Below, in pieces: positions 27,875 to 36,008 of a DNA stretch of 45,390 nucleotides (its first letter is position 1; the number at the start of each line of letters is the position of its first letter). A program made the translations under genes and the position numbers. The stretch lies in assembly GCF_016446475.1 (NCBI RefSeq), contig NZ_JAEHFP010000019.1, forward strand, positions 1-45,390, given 5' to 3'. This DNA is from Paracoccus binzhouensis (GTDB lineage: Bacteria > Pseudomonadota > Alphaproteobacteria > Rhodobacterales > Rhodobacteraceae). The notes under the pieces were generated by a model. The model saw only the letters and a list, made by a program, of their open reading frames with translations. It did not search any database and had not been told where the DNA came from.

Positions 27875-29224
27875 ATGCCGAATTGGTCCAGGTCCTTGTT
27901 TGGACAGGTTTGCGTCGCGCTGGTGCTGGGGGTCGCCGCCGGCTTCTTCGCGCCCGAATTCGCCGCCAAGATGAAGCCGCTGGGGGACGGCTTCATCAAG
28001 CTTATCAGAATGCTGATCCCCGTCATCGTGTTCTGCGTCGTGGTGCATGGCATCGCCGGCGCGGGCGACCTGAAAAAGGTCGGCAAGGTCGGCGTCCGCG
28101 CCATCATCTATTTCGAGGTCATCACCACCATCGCCCTGGCGCTTGGCATCGCCATCGCCTATCTGTTCGGCCCCGGACACGGCATGAACATCGACGTCAG
28201 CCAGCTGGATGCCTCGGCGCTGTCGGCCTATGTCGACCGGGCGCATGAGGTCAGCGACGGAGGCACCATCGCCTTCCTGATGAAGCTGATCCCGACCACC
28301 ATGGTCAGCGGCTTCGCCCAGGGCGACGTGCTGCAGGTGCTGCTGGTCGCCATCCTGTTCGGCTGCGCCCTGTCGCTGGTGGGCGAGCGCGGCAAGCCGC
28401 TGCTGCACATGATCGAGCTGACCGGCGACGTCACCTTCAAGATCATGGGCTTCATCGTCCGGCTGGCGCCGCTGGGCGTCTTCGGCGCCATCGCCTTCAC
28501 CGTCGGACAATACGGCATCGGCTCGCTGGCGCAGCTGGGTTCGCTGGTCGGGCTGTTCTACGTCACCATCGCCATCTTCGTCTTCGTGGTGCTGGGCCTG
28601 GTGATGCGGATGGCCGGCTTCAGCATCTTCAAGCTGCTGCGCTACCTGCGCACCGAGGTCGGCATCGTCGCCGGCACCGCCTCGAGCGATTCGGTGCTGC
28701 CGCAGACCATGCGCAAGCTGGAGCATCTGGGCATCAAGGACTCGACCGTGGGCCTGGTGGTGCCGACCGGCTATTCCTTCAACCTCGACGCCTTCTCGAT
28801 CTACCTGACGCTGGCGGCGGTGTTCATCGCCCAGGCCACCAACACGCCGCTCTCCACCACCGACCTGCTGGCCATTCTGGGCGTGGCGCTGGTGACTTCG
28901 AAGGGCGCGCATGGGGTGCCGGGCTCGGCCATCGTGATCCTGGCCGCGACCCTGGCCGCGATCCCGACCATCCCCGCCATCGGCCTGGTGCTGGTGCTGT
29001 CGGTGGACTGGTTCATGGGCATCGCCCGGGCGCTGGGGAACTACCTGGGCAATTGCGTCGCCACCGTGGTCGTCGCCGCCTGGGTGGGGGATATCGACCG
29101 CGACCGCGCCCGCCGCATCCTCGATGGCGAGGACATGCCGGCGCTGGACACGCTGGACGGGGACGCGCCGCAGAACCTGTCCCAGACCAGCCCGATGCCG
29201 CAGCCGGCGGCCCAGCACGGGTAA
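27875..29224 (+). CDS. dctA: C4-dicarboxylate/proton symporter DctA
   Basis: A 449-residue DAACS-family symporter for succinate, fumarate and malate. Signatures include SLFGQVCVALVLGVAAGFF at the N-terminus, FIKLIRMLIPVIVFC, the serine-rich re-entrant loop GTASSDSVLPQTM and VVPTGYSFNLDAFSIYLTLAAVFIAQA. AGGGAGGAA lies about ten bases before the chosen ATG; the frame is open upstream but the additional residues are not membrane-like. A strong terminator follows. Its control probably comes from the divergent LysR gene, since no dctBD pair is present. Confidence 0.92.
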   Translation: MPNWSRSLFGQVCVALVLGVAAGFFAPEFAAKMKPLGDGFIKLIRMLIPVIVFCVVVHGIAGAGDLKKVGKVGVRAIIYFEVITTIALALGIAIAYLFGPGHGMNIDVSQLDASALSAYVDRAHEVSDGGTIAFLMKLIPTTMVSGFAQGDVLQVLLVAILFGCALSLVGERGKPLLHMIELTGDVTFKIMGFIVRLAPLGVFGAIAFTVGQYGIGSLAQLGSLVGLFYVTIAIFVFVVLGLVMRMAGFSIFKLLRYLRTEVGIVAGTASSDSVLPQTMRKLEHLGIKDSTVGLVVPTGYSFNLDAFSIYLTLAAVFIAQATNTPLSTTDLLAILGVALVTSKGAHGVPGSAIVILAATLAAIPTIPAIGLVLVLSVDWFMGIARALGNYLGNCVATVVVAAWVGDIDRDRARRILDGEDMPALDTLDGDAPQNLSQTSPMPQPAAQHG

Positions 29225-29289
29225 CGAGGTCTCCCTCGCGGGCCGGGCGGGACCTGCGCGACGGTCCCGCCACGGCCTGCCGAGAAGAC

Positions 29290-29324
29290 GGCCTGCGCCT
29301 TCCTCCCGATGGCGCAGGCCTTTT
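29290..29324 (+). terminator. Rho-independent terminator of dctA
   Basis: A perfect 10-bp stem (GGCCTGCGCC 29290-29299, GGCGCAGGCC 29311-29320) with an 11-base loop is followed by TTTT. It lies 65 bases after dctA and four bases before the stop of the convergent LysR gene, so it may serve both. Confidence 0.85.
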
Positions 29325-29328
29325 CGTG

Positions 29329-30231
29329 TCAGGGCAGGCCGGCCGCGAAGCCTTCTTCGGTCAGGATGTCGATCAATGCCTGCACCGCCCGGGTGCGGTG
29401 GCGCCGCGGGTTGGTCAGCAGCAAGAAGGGCCGCTCGGCTCCGTCCAGCGGCAGGGTACGGATCCAGCCCGAGGCGGCCGGCCGCGCCACCGCGCGCTGC
29501 GACAGCGCCGCCAGGCAATGGCTGGCGGCAACCGCGCCCAGCACCGCCTCGTTCGAGGGCAGTTCCAGCGCCACCGGCAGCGCGGCGACGGAAAGCCCCC
29601 GCCCACCCAGCCAGGTCTCGAATTCCGAGCGCGTGCCCGAGCCCGGCTCGCGCAGCACCCAGCTCTGCGCGGCCAGCTCGGCCGGCGGCACCGCGTCGCG
29701 CCCGGCCCAGGGATGCCCGGCGCCCATGACCAGCACCAGCCGGTCGCGCGCCACCACCTGCCGGTGCAGATCGCCATGCGCCACCGCGCCCTCGACCAGC
29801 CCCAGATCGGCGCCGCCCTCCTGCACCGCATCGGCAACCTGGGTGGTGTTGCTGACGGTCAGGCGCAGTTCGATTCCCGGATGCATCTCGCGCAACGCCA
29901 CCAGCCGCGGCGGCAGCCAGTAGCTCGAGACGGTCTGGCTGGCATGGACCCGCAACCGGCCGCGCGGCTCGCGCGCCAGATCCTCCAGCACCATCTCGGC
30001 GGTCTCGGCGCGGTCCAGCACGGCGCGGGCCTCGGCCATGAAGGCCTCGCCCGTCTCGGTCAGAACGATGCGCCGTCCCACCCGGTCGAAAAGCCGCACG
30101 CCATGCCGCGCCTCCAGCGCCGAGACGGCAGCGCTGACCGCCGATTGCGTCAGGTTCAGCGCCTCGGCCGCGCGGGTGACGTGCTGGCGCTCGGCCACGG
30201 CCAGGAAGATGCGGAGCTGTTCCAGGGTCAT
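29329..30231 (-). CDS. LysR-family regulator, YeiE/CysB-like, divergent from yeiH
   Basis: A 300-residue LysR regulator with the helix-turn-helix HVTRAAEALNLTQSAVSAAVSALE (residues ~17-40). The effector domain begins RLRVHASQTVSSYWLPPRL, like YeiE. It is divergent from yeiH with 102 bases between the starts, the arrangement seen in many genomes, so it most likely regulates yeiH. The ATG at 30231 is preferred over an in-frame TTG two codons upstream. Confidence 0.88.
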   Translation of the reverse strand: MTLEQLRIFLAVAERQHVTRAAEALNLTQSAVSAAVSALEARHGVRLFDRVGRRIVLTETGEAFMAEARAVLDRAETAEMVLEDLAREPRGRLRVHASQTVSSYWLPPRLVALREMHPGIELRLTVSNTTQVADAVQEGGADLGLVEGAVAHGDLHRQVVARDRLVLVMGAGHPWAGRDAVPPAELAAQSWVLREPGSGTRSEFETWLGGRGLSVAALPVALELPSNEAVLGAVAASHCLAALSQRAVARPAASGWIRTLPLDGAERPFLLLTNPRRHRTRAVQALIDILTEEGFAAGLP

Positions 30232-30257
30232 GCGCAATTAATAAGGAAAATCGAACG

Positions 30258-30270
30258 ATATTGCAAATAT
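30258..30270. promoter_or_regulatory. LysR-type operator between the divergent lysR and yeiH
   Basis: ATATT-GCA-AATAT is a perfect interrupted palindrome in the middle of the 102-base divergent gap. It fits the T-N11-A LysR rule (T30259, A30271). Its position supports binding by the adjacent LysR protein. Confidence 0.5.
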
Positions 30271-30333
30271 AATGCGATGGATTGAACATCGTTCCGGGAC
30301 CATGTTCCGCCAAAAAGGCAAAGGAACGCAACC

Positions 30334-31353
30334 ATGTCCTCGACCGAGCAGAGCCGACAAAATTCTCTCGTCCTCAGCAGCTGGCTGGGCACCACCCTGC
30401 CGGGGCTGGGGCTGACCTTTGCCATCGCGGTCGCCGCGACGGCGGTGCAGCGGCTTTCGGGCATCCCGGCGCTCAGCCCGCTGGTGGTGGCGATGGTGCT
30501 GGGCATGGCGCTGCGCAACCTGGCAGGCACGCCTGAGGCGGCACGGCCGGGTATCGGCTTTTCGCTGCGCCGGGTGCTGCGCCTTGCCATCATGCTGCTG
30601 GGCTTCCAGCTGACGCTGGCGCAACTGCGCGCGGTGGGCCTGCCGGGGCTGGCGGTGATCTCGGTGACGCTGGCCGCGACCTTCGTCTTCACCAGATGGG
30701 CCGGCCGGGCGCTGGGGGTCGAGGCGCGGCTGGCCGAGCTGATCGCAGCCGGCACCTCGGTCTGCGGCGCCTCGGCGGTGATCGCGACCAATACCGTCAC
30801 CCGCGGTTCGGACGAGGACGTGGCCTATGCCATCGCCTGCGTGACGGTCTTCGGCTCGCTGTCGATGCTGGCCATGCCGGTGCTGGGCGGGATGCTGGCG
30901 ATGGGGGCTTCGCATTACGGCATCTGGGTCGGCGCCACCGTGCACGAGGTGGCGCAGGTGGTCGGCGCCGGCTTCCAGCACGGCGCCGAGGCCGGGCAGG
31001 CCGCCACCGTCGCCAAGCTCAGCCGGGTCATCATGCTGGCGCCGCTGATCCTGGTGCTGGGCACGCTGGCCCGCCGGGGCGGCAAGGCCGCGCATGGCGC
31101 GGCGCCGACGCCCTGGTTCGTGCTGGGCTTCGTCGCGGTGGTGCTGCTGAACAGCGCCCTGCCCCTGCCTGAGGCGCTGCAGGCCGAGGTCGTCCGCCTG
31201 ACCGCCTTCCTGCTGACCATGGCGCTGGCGGCGATGGGGCTGGAAACCGACATCCGCAAGCTGCGCGCCAAGGGCATCCGGCCGCTGGCGCTGGGGGCGC
31301 TGGCCTGGCTGTTCATCTCGACCCTGGGCCTGGGGCTGGTGACGCTGATCTGA
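30334..31353 (+). CDS. yeiH: YeiH-family putative sulphate/sulphonate exporter
   Basis: A 339-residue membrane protein of the YeiH (UPF0324) family with about ten predicted helices. Family segments are LSPLVVAMVLGMALRN, LRLAIMLLGFQLTLAQL, IAAGTSVCGASAVIATN and GATVHEVAQVVGAGF. Members are annotated as sulphate or sulphonate exporters, mostly by prediction. It is divergent from a LysR regulator, and an organosulphur role would agree with the TauE/SafE protein elsewhere in the window. Confidence 0.88.
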   Translation: MSSTEQSRQNSLVLSSWLGTTLPGLGLTFAIAVAATAVQRLSGIPALSPLVVAMVLGMALRNLAGTPEAARPGIGFSLRRVLRLAIMLLGFQLTLAQLRAVGLPGLAVISVTLAATFVFTRWAGRALGVEARLAELIAAGTSVCGASAVIATNTVTRGSDEDVAYAIACVTVFGSLSMLAMPVLGGMLAMGASHYGIWVGATVHEVAQVVGAGFQHGAEAGQAATVAKLSRVIMLAPLILVLGTLARRGGKAAHGAAPTPWFVLGFVAVVLLNSALPLPEALQAEVVRLTAFLLTMALAAMGLETDIRKLRAKGIRPLALGALAWLFISTLGLGLVTLI

Positions 31354-31420
31354 GTCTTCGGCATTGAGCGGCCCTGCCGCGATGCCTAGATTGGGCGCGA
31401 TCCTTCGAGGGACCGCGCCC

Positions 31421-32251
31421 ATGGCCTTGCAACCCGCCGACACCCGCCCGCTGACCCGGCGCGAGACCGAGGTCCGCCGCTTCGTCCGCGCCCGCTACGG
31501 GCTGCGCGGCACGCTGGCCCTGCATCGCCACGCGCTTGGCCGCGACCTGCTGCGCGCGCCGGTCAATGTCATGCTGTCGCCGCTGTTCCTGCTGGTGCGG
31601 CTGGTCGCGCCGCTGTTGCGGCGCATCGGGCTGGTCCGGGCGGGCGACTGGCTGGCGCGCCGGCAGATCTTCCTGTCCTCCGACGTGGCCCGGCGGATCG
31701 AGGCGGACCTGGCCGGCTTCATCGACGATCTGGCGGCAAAGGGCCTGGCCCCCAGGGCGCCGCCCGGGACCGTGGCCCGCGCCGTCTCGGCCTATGCCGA
31801 GACCCGCAACGCGGTGTCCGAGATTACCACCTCGCTGCTGGTGCTGCTTGCGGGGCTGCTGCTGGTCCACCGCGCCACGCCCGGAGTGATCTCGCTGGCC
31901 GGGCCGATCGCGCAGCTGCGGGCGCAGGCGCAGGCTGTCGAGAATTTCGCGCTGGGAAGCTGGGCCGGGCGCATGTGGTATGGCGCCTTCCCGCGCGAGC
32001 TCTCCACGGCCGAGGTGGTGCTGACCGGCGTGGTGCTGGCCATGCTCGCCTCGGTCCTGACCACCTTTGCCGGGCTGGTCGCCGATCCGGTGCAGACGAT
32101 GACCGGCATCCATCGCCGCCGGATCCTGCGGCTGCTGCAGCGGCTGGATCGCGCCGGCGACGGCCCGGCGCTGGAGCGCGAACATGTGCTGGCGCGGCTG
32201 GGCGACCTGTCGGATGCGGCGCTGAGCCTGTGGCGCAGCTTCCGCGGCTAG
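31421..32251 (+). CDS. Membrane protein of unknown function
   Basis: A 276-residue protein I cannot place with confidence (possibly the DUF6635 group found in Rhodobacterales). The N-terminal ~50 residues are basic (TRRETEVRRFVRARYGLRG). A hydrophobic segment lies near residues 50-70, and two clear membrane helices follow (SLLVLLAGLLLVH around 145 and VVLTGVVLAMLASVLTTFAGL around 210). The tail is charged and helical (HRRRILRLLQRLDRAG). The ATG at 31421 is preferred because GAGGGA lies ~10 bases upstream; in-frame ATGs at 31364 and 31382 exist. It follows yeiH by 67 bases on the same strand. Confidence 0.65.
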   Translation: MALQPADTRPLTRRETEVRRFVRARYGLRGTLALHRHALGRDLLRAPVNVMLSPLFLLVRLVAPLLRRIGLVRAGDWLARRQIFLSSDVARRIEADLAGFIDDLAAKGLAPRAPPGTVARAVSAYAETRNAVSEITTSLLVLLAGLLLVHRATPGVISLAGPIAQLRAQAQAVENFALGSWAGRMWYGAFPRELSTAEVVLTGVVLAMLASVLTTFAGLVADPVQTMTGIHRRRILRLLQRLDRAGDGPALEREHVLARLGDLSDAALSLWRSFRG

Positions 32252-32483
32252 GGCACGGCAACGGTCCCGGCACCAAGGCCCGGCCCGCCGCCAGCGACGA
32301 TCGGCGGCGCGTCGAAATCTCTTCCGATCCGCTGCCGGTCGCGTATCCTGTGAAGGCGCGCCCGCCCGACAGAAGCGGCGCGGCCCGGCGCGACCCTGTC
32401 CGCCGCCGGAAGCCAAGACGACAGCGCCCTGCCGCGGTCCCGCATCGCCGCGGCACGAACCAACGAGCCCGGAGGATTCGGCC

Positions 32484-33590
32484 ATGACCCGCACCAACCG
32501 ACGCAACCTGCTGAAACTCGCCCTGGCCGCCGCCGCGGTTCCCGCCCTGCCGGGCCTGCTGCGGGCGGCGCCCGAACCCCGCGACTTCACCCCGCAGCCC
32601 GGCGACTGGCGCAGCTTCGAGCTGCGCACGCGGGTCCGGCTGGCGCCGCAAGGCGCGACGCAGGTCTGGCTGCCGGTGCCTGCGGTCGAGACGGATTACC
32701 AGCGCAGCCTGGATCACGGCTTCACCGGCAATGCCAGCCAGGCAGCCTTCGTCACAGATCCGGCCAGCGGGGCACGGATGCTGCACGCACGTTTCGACGC
32801 CTCGGTCGCCGAACCTACGGTCGAGCTGGTCAGCCGCATCCAGACCCGCAATCGCGTGGTGGACTGGAATCGCACCTCGGAGGTGCAGGAAGATCCGGCG
32901 GTGCTGGAGGCGGCCTTGAAGGGCTCCAGCCTCAAACCGCTGGACGGCGTGGTGCTGGAACGCGCGCGCGAGATCACCAAGGGGGCCACCACCGACCGCG
33001 AGAAGGTCGCGGCGATCTATGCCTGGATCGTCACCCATTGCCATCGCAACCTGGACACTCCCGGCTGCGGGCCCGGCGACATCCGGGCCACGCTGACCAC
33101 GGCCGGACTGGGCGGCAAATGCGCCGATCTGAACGGACTGTTCGTGGGGCTGGCCCGCGCCTCGGGCGTGCCGGCACGCGACATCTACGGCGTGCGGGTG
33201 GCGCCCTCGGCCTTCGGCTACAAGCAGCTGGGCGCGAACAGCCCGGAGGTGACCGGGGCGCAGCACTGCCGGGCCGAGGTCTGGCTGACGGGCCATGGCT
33301 GGGTGGCGATGGACCCGGCGGATGTGCTGAAGGTGATGCGGGCCGAAACCGACCGCTGGATCAAGGACCCGGCCGATCCGCTGGTCGCGCCGGTCAACGC
33401 AGCGCTGTTCGGCAATTGGGAAGGCAACTGGATCGCCTATAACACCGCCAGCGACGTGACCCTGCCCGGCGCGGACGGCGCCCCGGCCCTGCCCTTCCTG
33501 ATGTATCCGCAGGGTCTGGACGCCCGGGGCCGGCTGAACGAACTGGACGCCAAGGCGTTTTCCTACGAGATGACCGCGCAAGAGGTCTGA
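32484..33590 (+). CDS. Exported transglutaminase-like protein
   Basis: A 368-residue protein with a twin-arginine signal (NRRNLLKLALAAAAVPALPG), so it should be folded before export to the periplasm. The core is a transglutaminase-like cysteine protease fold with the catalytic triad visible: Cys in GGKCADLNGLF (about residue 213), His in AQHCRAEVW (about 270) and Asp in AMDPADV. WIVTHCHRN is also typical. Such exported proteins are thought to act as peptidases or cross-linkers; the substrate is unknown. GGAGG lies about ten bases before the ATG, and a hairpin follows the stop. Confidence 0.85.
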   Translation: MTRTNRRNLLKLALAAAAVPALPGLLRAAPEPRDFTPQPGDWRSFELRTRVRLAPQGATQVWLPVPAVETDYQRSLDHGFTGNASQAAFVTDPASGARMLHARFDASVAEPTVELVSRIQTRNRVVDWNRTSEVQEDPAVLEAALKGSSLKPLDGVVLERAREITKGATTDREKVAAIYAWIVTHCHRNLDTPGCGPGDIRATLTTAGLGGKCADLNGLFVGLARASGVPARDIYGVRVAPSAFGYKQLGANSPEVTGAQHCRAEVWLTGHGWVAMDPADVLKVMRAETDRWIKDPADPLVAPVNAALFGNWEGNWIAYNTASDVTLPGADGAPALPFLMYPQGLDARGRLNELDAKAFSYEMTAQEV

Positions 33591-33600
33591 GCAACCCCAG

Positions 33601-33633
33601 CGGGCAGGCGTTCCGGTCCCGGATGCCTGCCCG
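33601..33633 (+). terminator. Hairpin after the transglutaminase-like gene
   Basis: A 9-bp perfect stem (CGGGCAGGC 33601-33609, GCCTGCCCG 33625-33633) encloses a second dyad TCCGG-TC-CCGGA. It starts ten bases after the stop. There is no T-run, so termination is likely but not certain. Confidence 0.5.
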
Positions 33634-33644
33634 TCCGGCGCTTG

Positions 33645-33824
33645 CCGCAGCGCCGGGACCAGCGTCACGGTTCCCGCCAGGATCGGCACGCACAGGACGG
33701 ACCAGCCGGAGCCGGTCAGAATCACCGGCAGCGGATCGCCGCCTGTCGGCGGATGCAGGATCCCGGTCAACTGCATGACGGCGCTGGCCAGGCCGACGCC
33801 AAGCCCCATGGCCGGCCCGGAAGG
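33645..33824 (-). pseudogene. Fragment of an HPP-family membrane protein
   Basis: On the minus strand about 60 codons read like the C-terminal part of an HPP-family membrane protein: GLGVGLASAVMQLTGILHPP, then TGGDPLPVILTGSGWSVLCVP and ILAGTVTLVPALRQ. The diagnostic His-Pro-Pro is at about 33755. The frame has no upstream helices (the preceding residues are not membrane-like) and runs on without a stop into the antisense of the neighbouring gene, so no complete protein exists. HPP proteins have four helices and are linked to nitrite transport in some organisms. I read this as a decayed remnant. Confidence 0.6.
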
Positions 33825-34157
33825 CCACACGGCCGGGATCCCTTCGCCCCGGGGAAACGCCATGCCCGCGCAGCAGAGCGAATCATGCGTCCCGCGCCCG
33901 GCACCCGGTTTTCCAAGGCTGCCTTGCCGGTGGCGGGGACTAGGTGACGCCGCGATGGCGATGTCCGTTCCGCCCCTCTGGTTCCAGCTGCCGCGAGGTC
34001 CAAGCGACGCGGGGCCGGGCTACCTGCCCGCATGGCGCTGAAAACCCGCTCGGCGGCGCCCAGCCGGCCGCTCTTGCCCATCCCGCGCTTTCGGGCCACA
34101 GATATGGCCCGAGGCCCCGGACATCCTGCCCGCGCCCTTCCCGGAAAGCTTGCCGAC
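33825..34157. other. Intergenic stretch before fsr
   Basis: No gene or clear signal is visible between the HPP fragment and fsr. Any promoter for fsr must lie here, and earlier parts of the HPP gene are not recognisable in any frame. Confidence 0.5.
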
Positions 34158-35366
34158 ATGACCACCGCCACCATGCCCGCCGCCCGCGCCAGAACCCATG
34201 TGACCGTGCTGGTCATGCTGGGCCTGACGCATCTGCTGAACGACATGATGCAGTCGCTGATCCCCGCCGCCTATCCGATCCTCAAGGATGCCTATGCGCT
34301 GGATTTCGTGCAGATCGGCATGATCACCCTGACCTTCCAGATCGCCGGATCGCTGCTGCAGCCGGTGATCGGCCTGGTGACGGACCGCCATCCGGCGCCC
34401 TATTCGCCGGTCGTGGGGATGATGTTCACCCTGTCGGGGCTGGTCAGCCTGGCCTTCGCGCACAGCTACGGCATCATCCTGGTCTCGGTGGCGCTGATCG
34501 GCATCGGTTCGTCGATCTTCCACCCCGAGGCGACGCGGATGGCGCGCTATGCCGCCGGCGGCCGGCAGGGGCTGGCGCAGGGCATCTTCCAGGTCGGCGG
34601 CCAGGCCGGCGGCGCGCTCGGCCCGGTCTTCGCGGCGCTGGTCATCGTGCCCTGGGGCCAGCCCAGCCTGGCCTGGTTCGCGGTGGCGGCGCTGATGGCG
34701 ATGATGATGCTGGTCTGGATCGGCAGCCGGCAGCGCCAGATCAGCGCCGAATTCGTGGCCATGCGCTCGGCCGCCCGCAAGGACGGCCGCGGCCATGTCC
34801 CGCATGCACCCCTGACCATCGGCATCGGGCTGGTGGTGCTGACGCTGCTGATGTTTTCCAAGAACGCCTATGGCGAGAGCTTCCGCTCATTCTATACCTT
34901 CTACCTGATCGAACGCTTCGGGCTGTCGATCCCCTCGGCGCAGATGATGCTGTTCGTCTTCCTGCTGGCCTCGGCGGCGGGGGCGCTGATCGGCGGCATC
35001 GTCGGTGACCGCATCGGGCGCTATCGCATCATCTGGATCTCGGTGCTGGGGCCGCTGCCGCTGACGCTGATCCTGCCCTATGCCGACCTGTTCTGGACCG
35101 GAGTGCTGACGGTGGCGATCAATCTGATCATGGCCAGCGCCTTCGCCTCGATCCTGATCTACGCGATGGAGCTCATGCCGGGCCGCATCGGGCTGATCGG
35201 CGGGTTGTTCTACGGGCTGAATTTCGGCCTGGGCGGCATCGCGGCGGCGATCCTGGGCGGACTGGCCGACAGCCGTGGCGTCGAGACGGTCTATCGGCTC
35301 TGCGCCTTCCTGCCGCTGGCCGGGCTGCTGGCCTGGTTCCTGCCAAGGATCGACGACAGGCATTAG
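34158..35366 (+). CDS. fsr: Fosmidomycin-resistance-type MFS efflux protein
   Basis: A 402-residue major facilitator of the Fsr group. Signatures are LGLTHLLNDMMQSLIPAAYPILK at the N-terminus, QPVIGLVTDRHPAPYSPVVGM, IGIGSSIFHPEATRMA and GGQAGGALGPVFAAL, followed by the second half with RSFYTFYLIERFGLS. Fsr exports fosmidomycin in E. coli; the natural substrate is unknown. The ATG at 34158 follows GGAAAG by about nine bases, and upstream in-frame residues are not family-like. It converges with the recombinase-like gene four bases away. Confidence 0.88.
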   Translation: MTTATMPAARARTHVTVLVMLGLTHLLNDMMQSLIPAAYPILKDAYALDFVQIGMITLTFQIAGSLLQPVIGLVTDRHPAPYSPVVGMMFTLSGLVSLAFAHSYGIILVSVALIGIGSSIFHPEATRMARYAAGGRQGLAQGIFQVGGQAGGALGPVFAALVIVPWGQPSLAWFAVAALMAMMMLVWIGSRQRQISAEFVAMRSAARKDGRGHVPHAPLTIGIGLVVLTLLMFSKNAYGESFRSFYTFYLIERFGLSIPSAQMMLFVFLLASAAGALIGGIVGDRIGRYRIIWISVLGPLPLTLILPYADLFWTGVLTVAINLIMASAFASILIYAMELMPGRIGLIGGLFYGLNFGLGGIAAAILGGLADSRGVETVYRLCAFLPLAGLLAWFLPRIDDRH

Positions 35367-35370
35367 GGCA

Positions 35371-35952
35371 TCAGCCCTGCCCAATGGCCTGCAGCAGGCG
35401 CGAGACCTGGCCCGGCCGCCATGCGGTGCCGCTGGCGGTGGTCAGCCCGGCCCGGTTCAGCGCCGAAGCGATGTCCCGCAGCGTCGCTCCGCGGCGGCGC
35501 ATCGGCAGGACGATCCTCGCCGCCTGATCCGGGAACGCGGCGCCGTCTGCCGCCCCGGCCGCGTGCCAGGGGGGCCGCGGTTTCTGTTCCGGCGCCTGGC
35601 GGCGGGCATGGATCGACAGTTCGGCCTTGCCGGCATGCGGCAGCGCTGCCACCCGCAGGGTGACGCCGGGATCCGCAAGGAAGGGCGCATATCCCAGCCG
35701 GGCAAAGGGCAGCCGGTCCAGCCGGGCCACCAACAGCTCGGCAGCACTGGCGCGGCATTCCGCCAGCGCCGCCTGCAAGCCCGGGAATGCCCGGTCCTCC
35801 GGCAGGTCGCGAAAGCGTGCCTGGATCCGGTGCGGGCCGCCCGGACAGGTCCGCAGGAAAGCCGCAATGGCGCGCCGCTGGGCGGCGAGGCCCCCGTCCG
35901 GGCAGTCGCGGTCCTGGCAGGAGAGACGGGTATAGATCACGAAGCGGGTCAT
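35371..35952 (-). CDS. Very small serine-recombinase-like protein
   Basis: A 193-residue protein that looks like a shortened serine recombinase. The N-terminus has the catalytic pattern FVIYTRLS (Ser11) followed by GGLAAQRRAIAAFL, as in resolvases. ELLVARLDRLPFARL corresponds to the conserved VAKLDRLSR strand, with the usual Ser-Arg replaced by Pro-Phe. The C-terminus, LRDIASALNRAGLTTASGTAWRPGQVSRLL, matches the helix-turn-helix at the end of recombinase-family proteins. The middle is reduced and divergent. It may be a relic of a mobile element or a domesticated DNA-binding protein. No terminal repeats or partner genes are visible, and it lies 56 bases downstream of the TonB receptor gene. 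Confidence 0.6.
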   Translation of the reverse strand: MTRFVIYTRLSCQDRDCPDGGLAAQRRAIAAFLRTCPGGPHRIQARFRDLPEDRAFPGLQAALAECRASAAELLVARLDRLPFARLGYAPFLADPGVTLRVAALPHAGKAELSIHARRQAPEQKPRPPWHAAGAADGAAFPDQAARIVLPMRRRGATLRDIASALNRAGLTTASGTAWRPGQVSRLLQAIGQG

Positions 35953-35969
35953 GGTGCAGACCGGGTGGA

Positions 35970-35990
35970 GGGGGCCAAAATCCGGCCCCC
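35970..35990 (-). terminator. Hairpin after the TonB receptor gene
   Basis: A 7-bp perfect stem (GGGGGCC 35970-35976, GGCCCCC 35984-35990) with a 7-base loop lies 18 bases beyond the receptor stop on the minus strand and just before the recombinase-like start. It has no T-run; partial termination is plausible. Confidence 0.4.
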
Positions 35991-36008
35991 GGGTTCGGAT
36001 GGCGGGGT

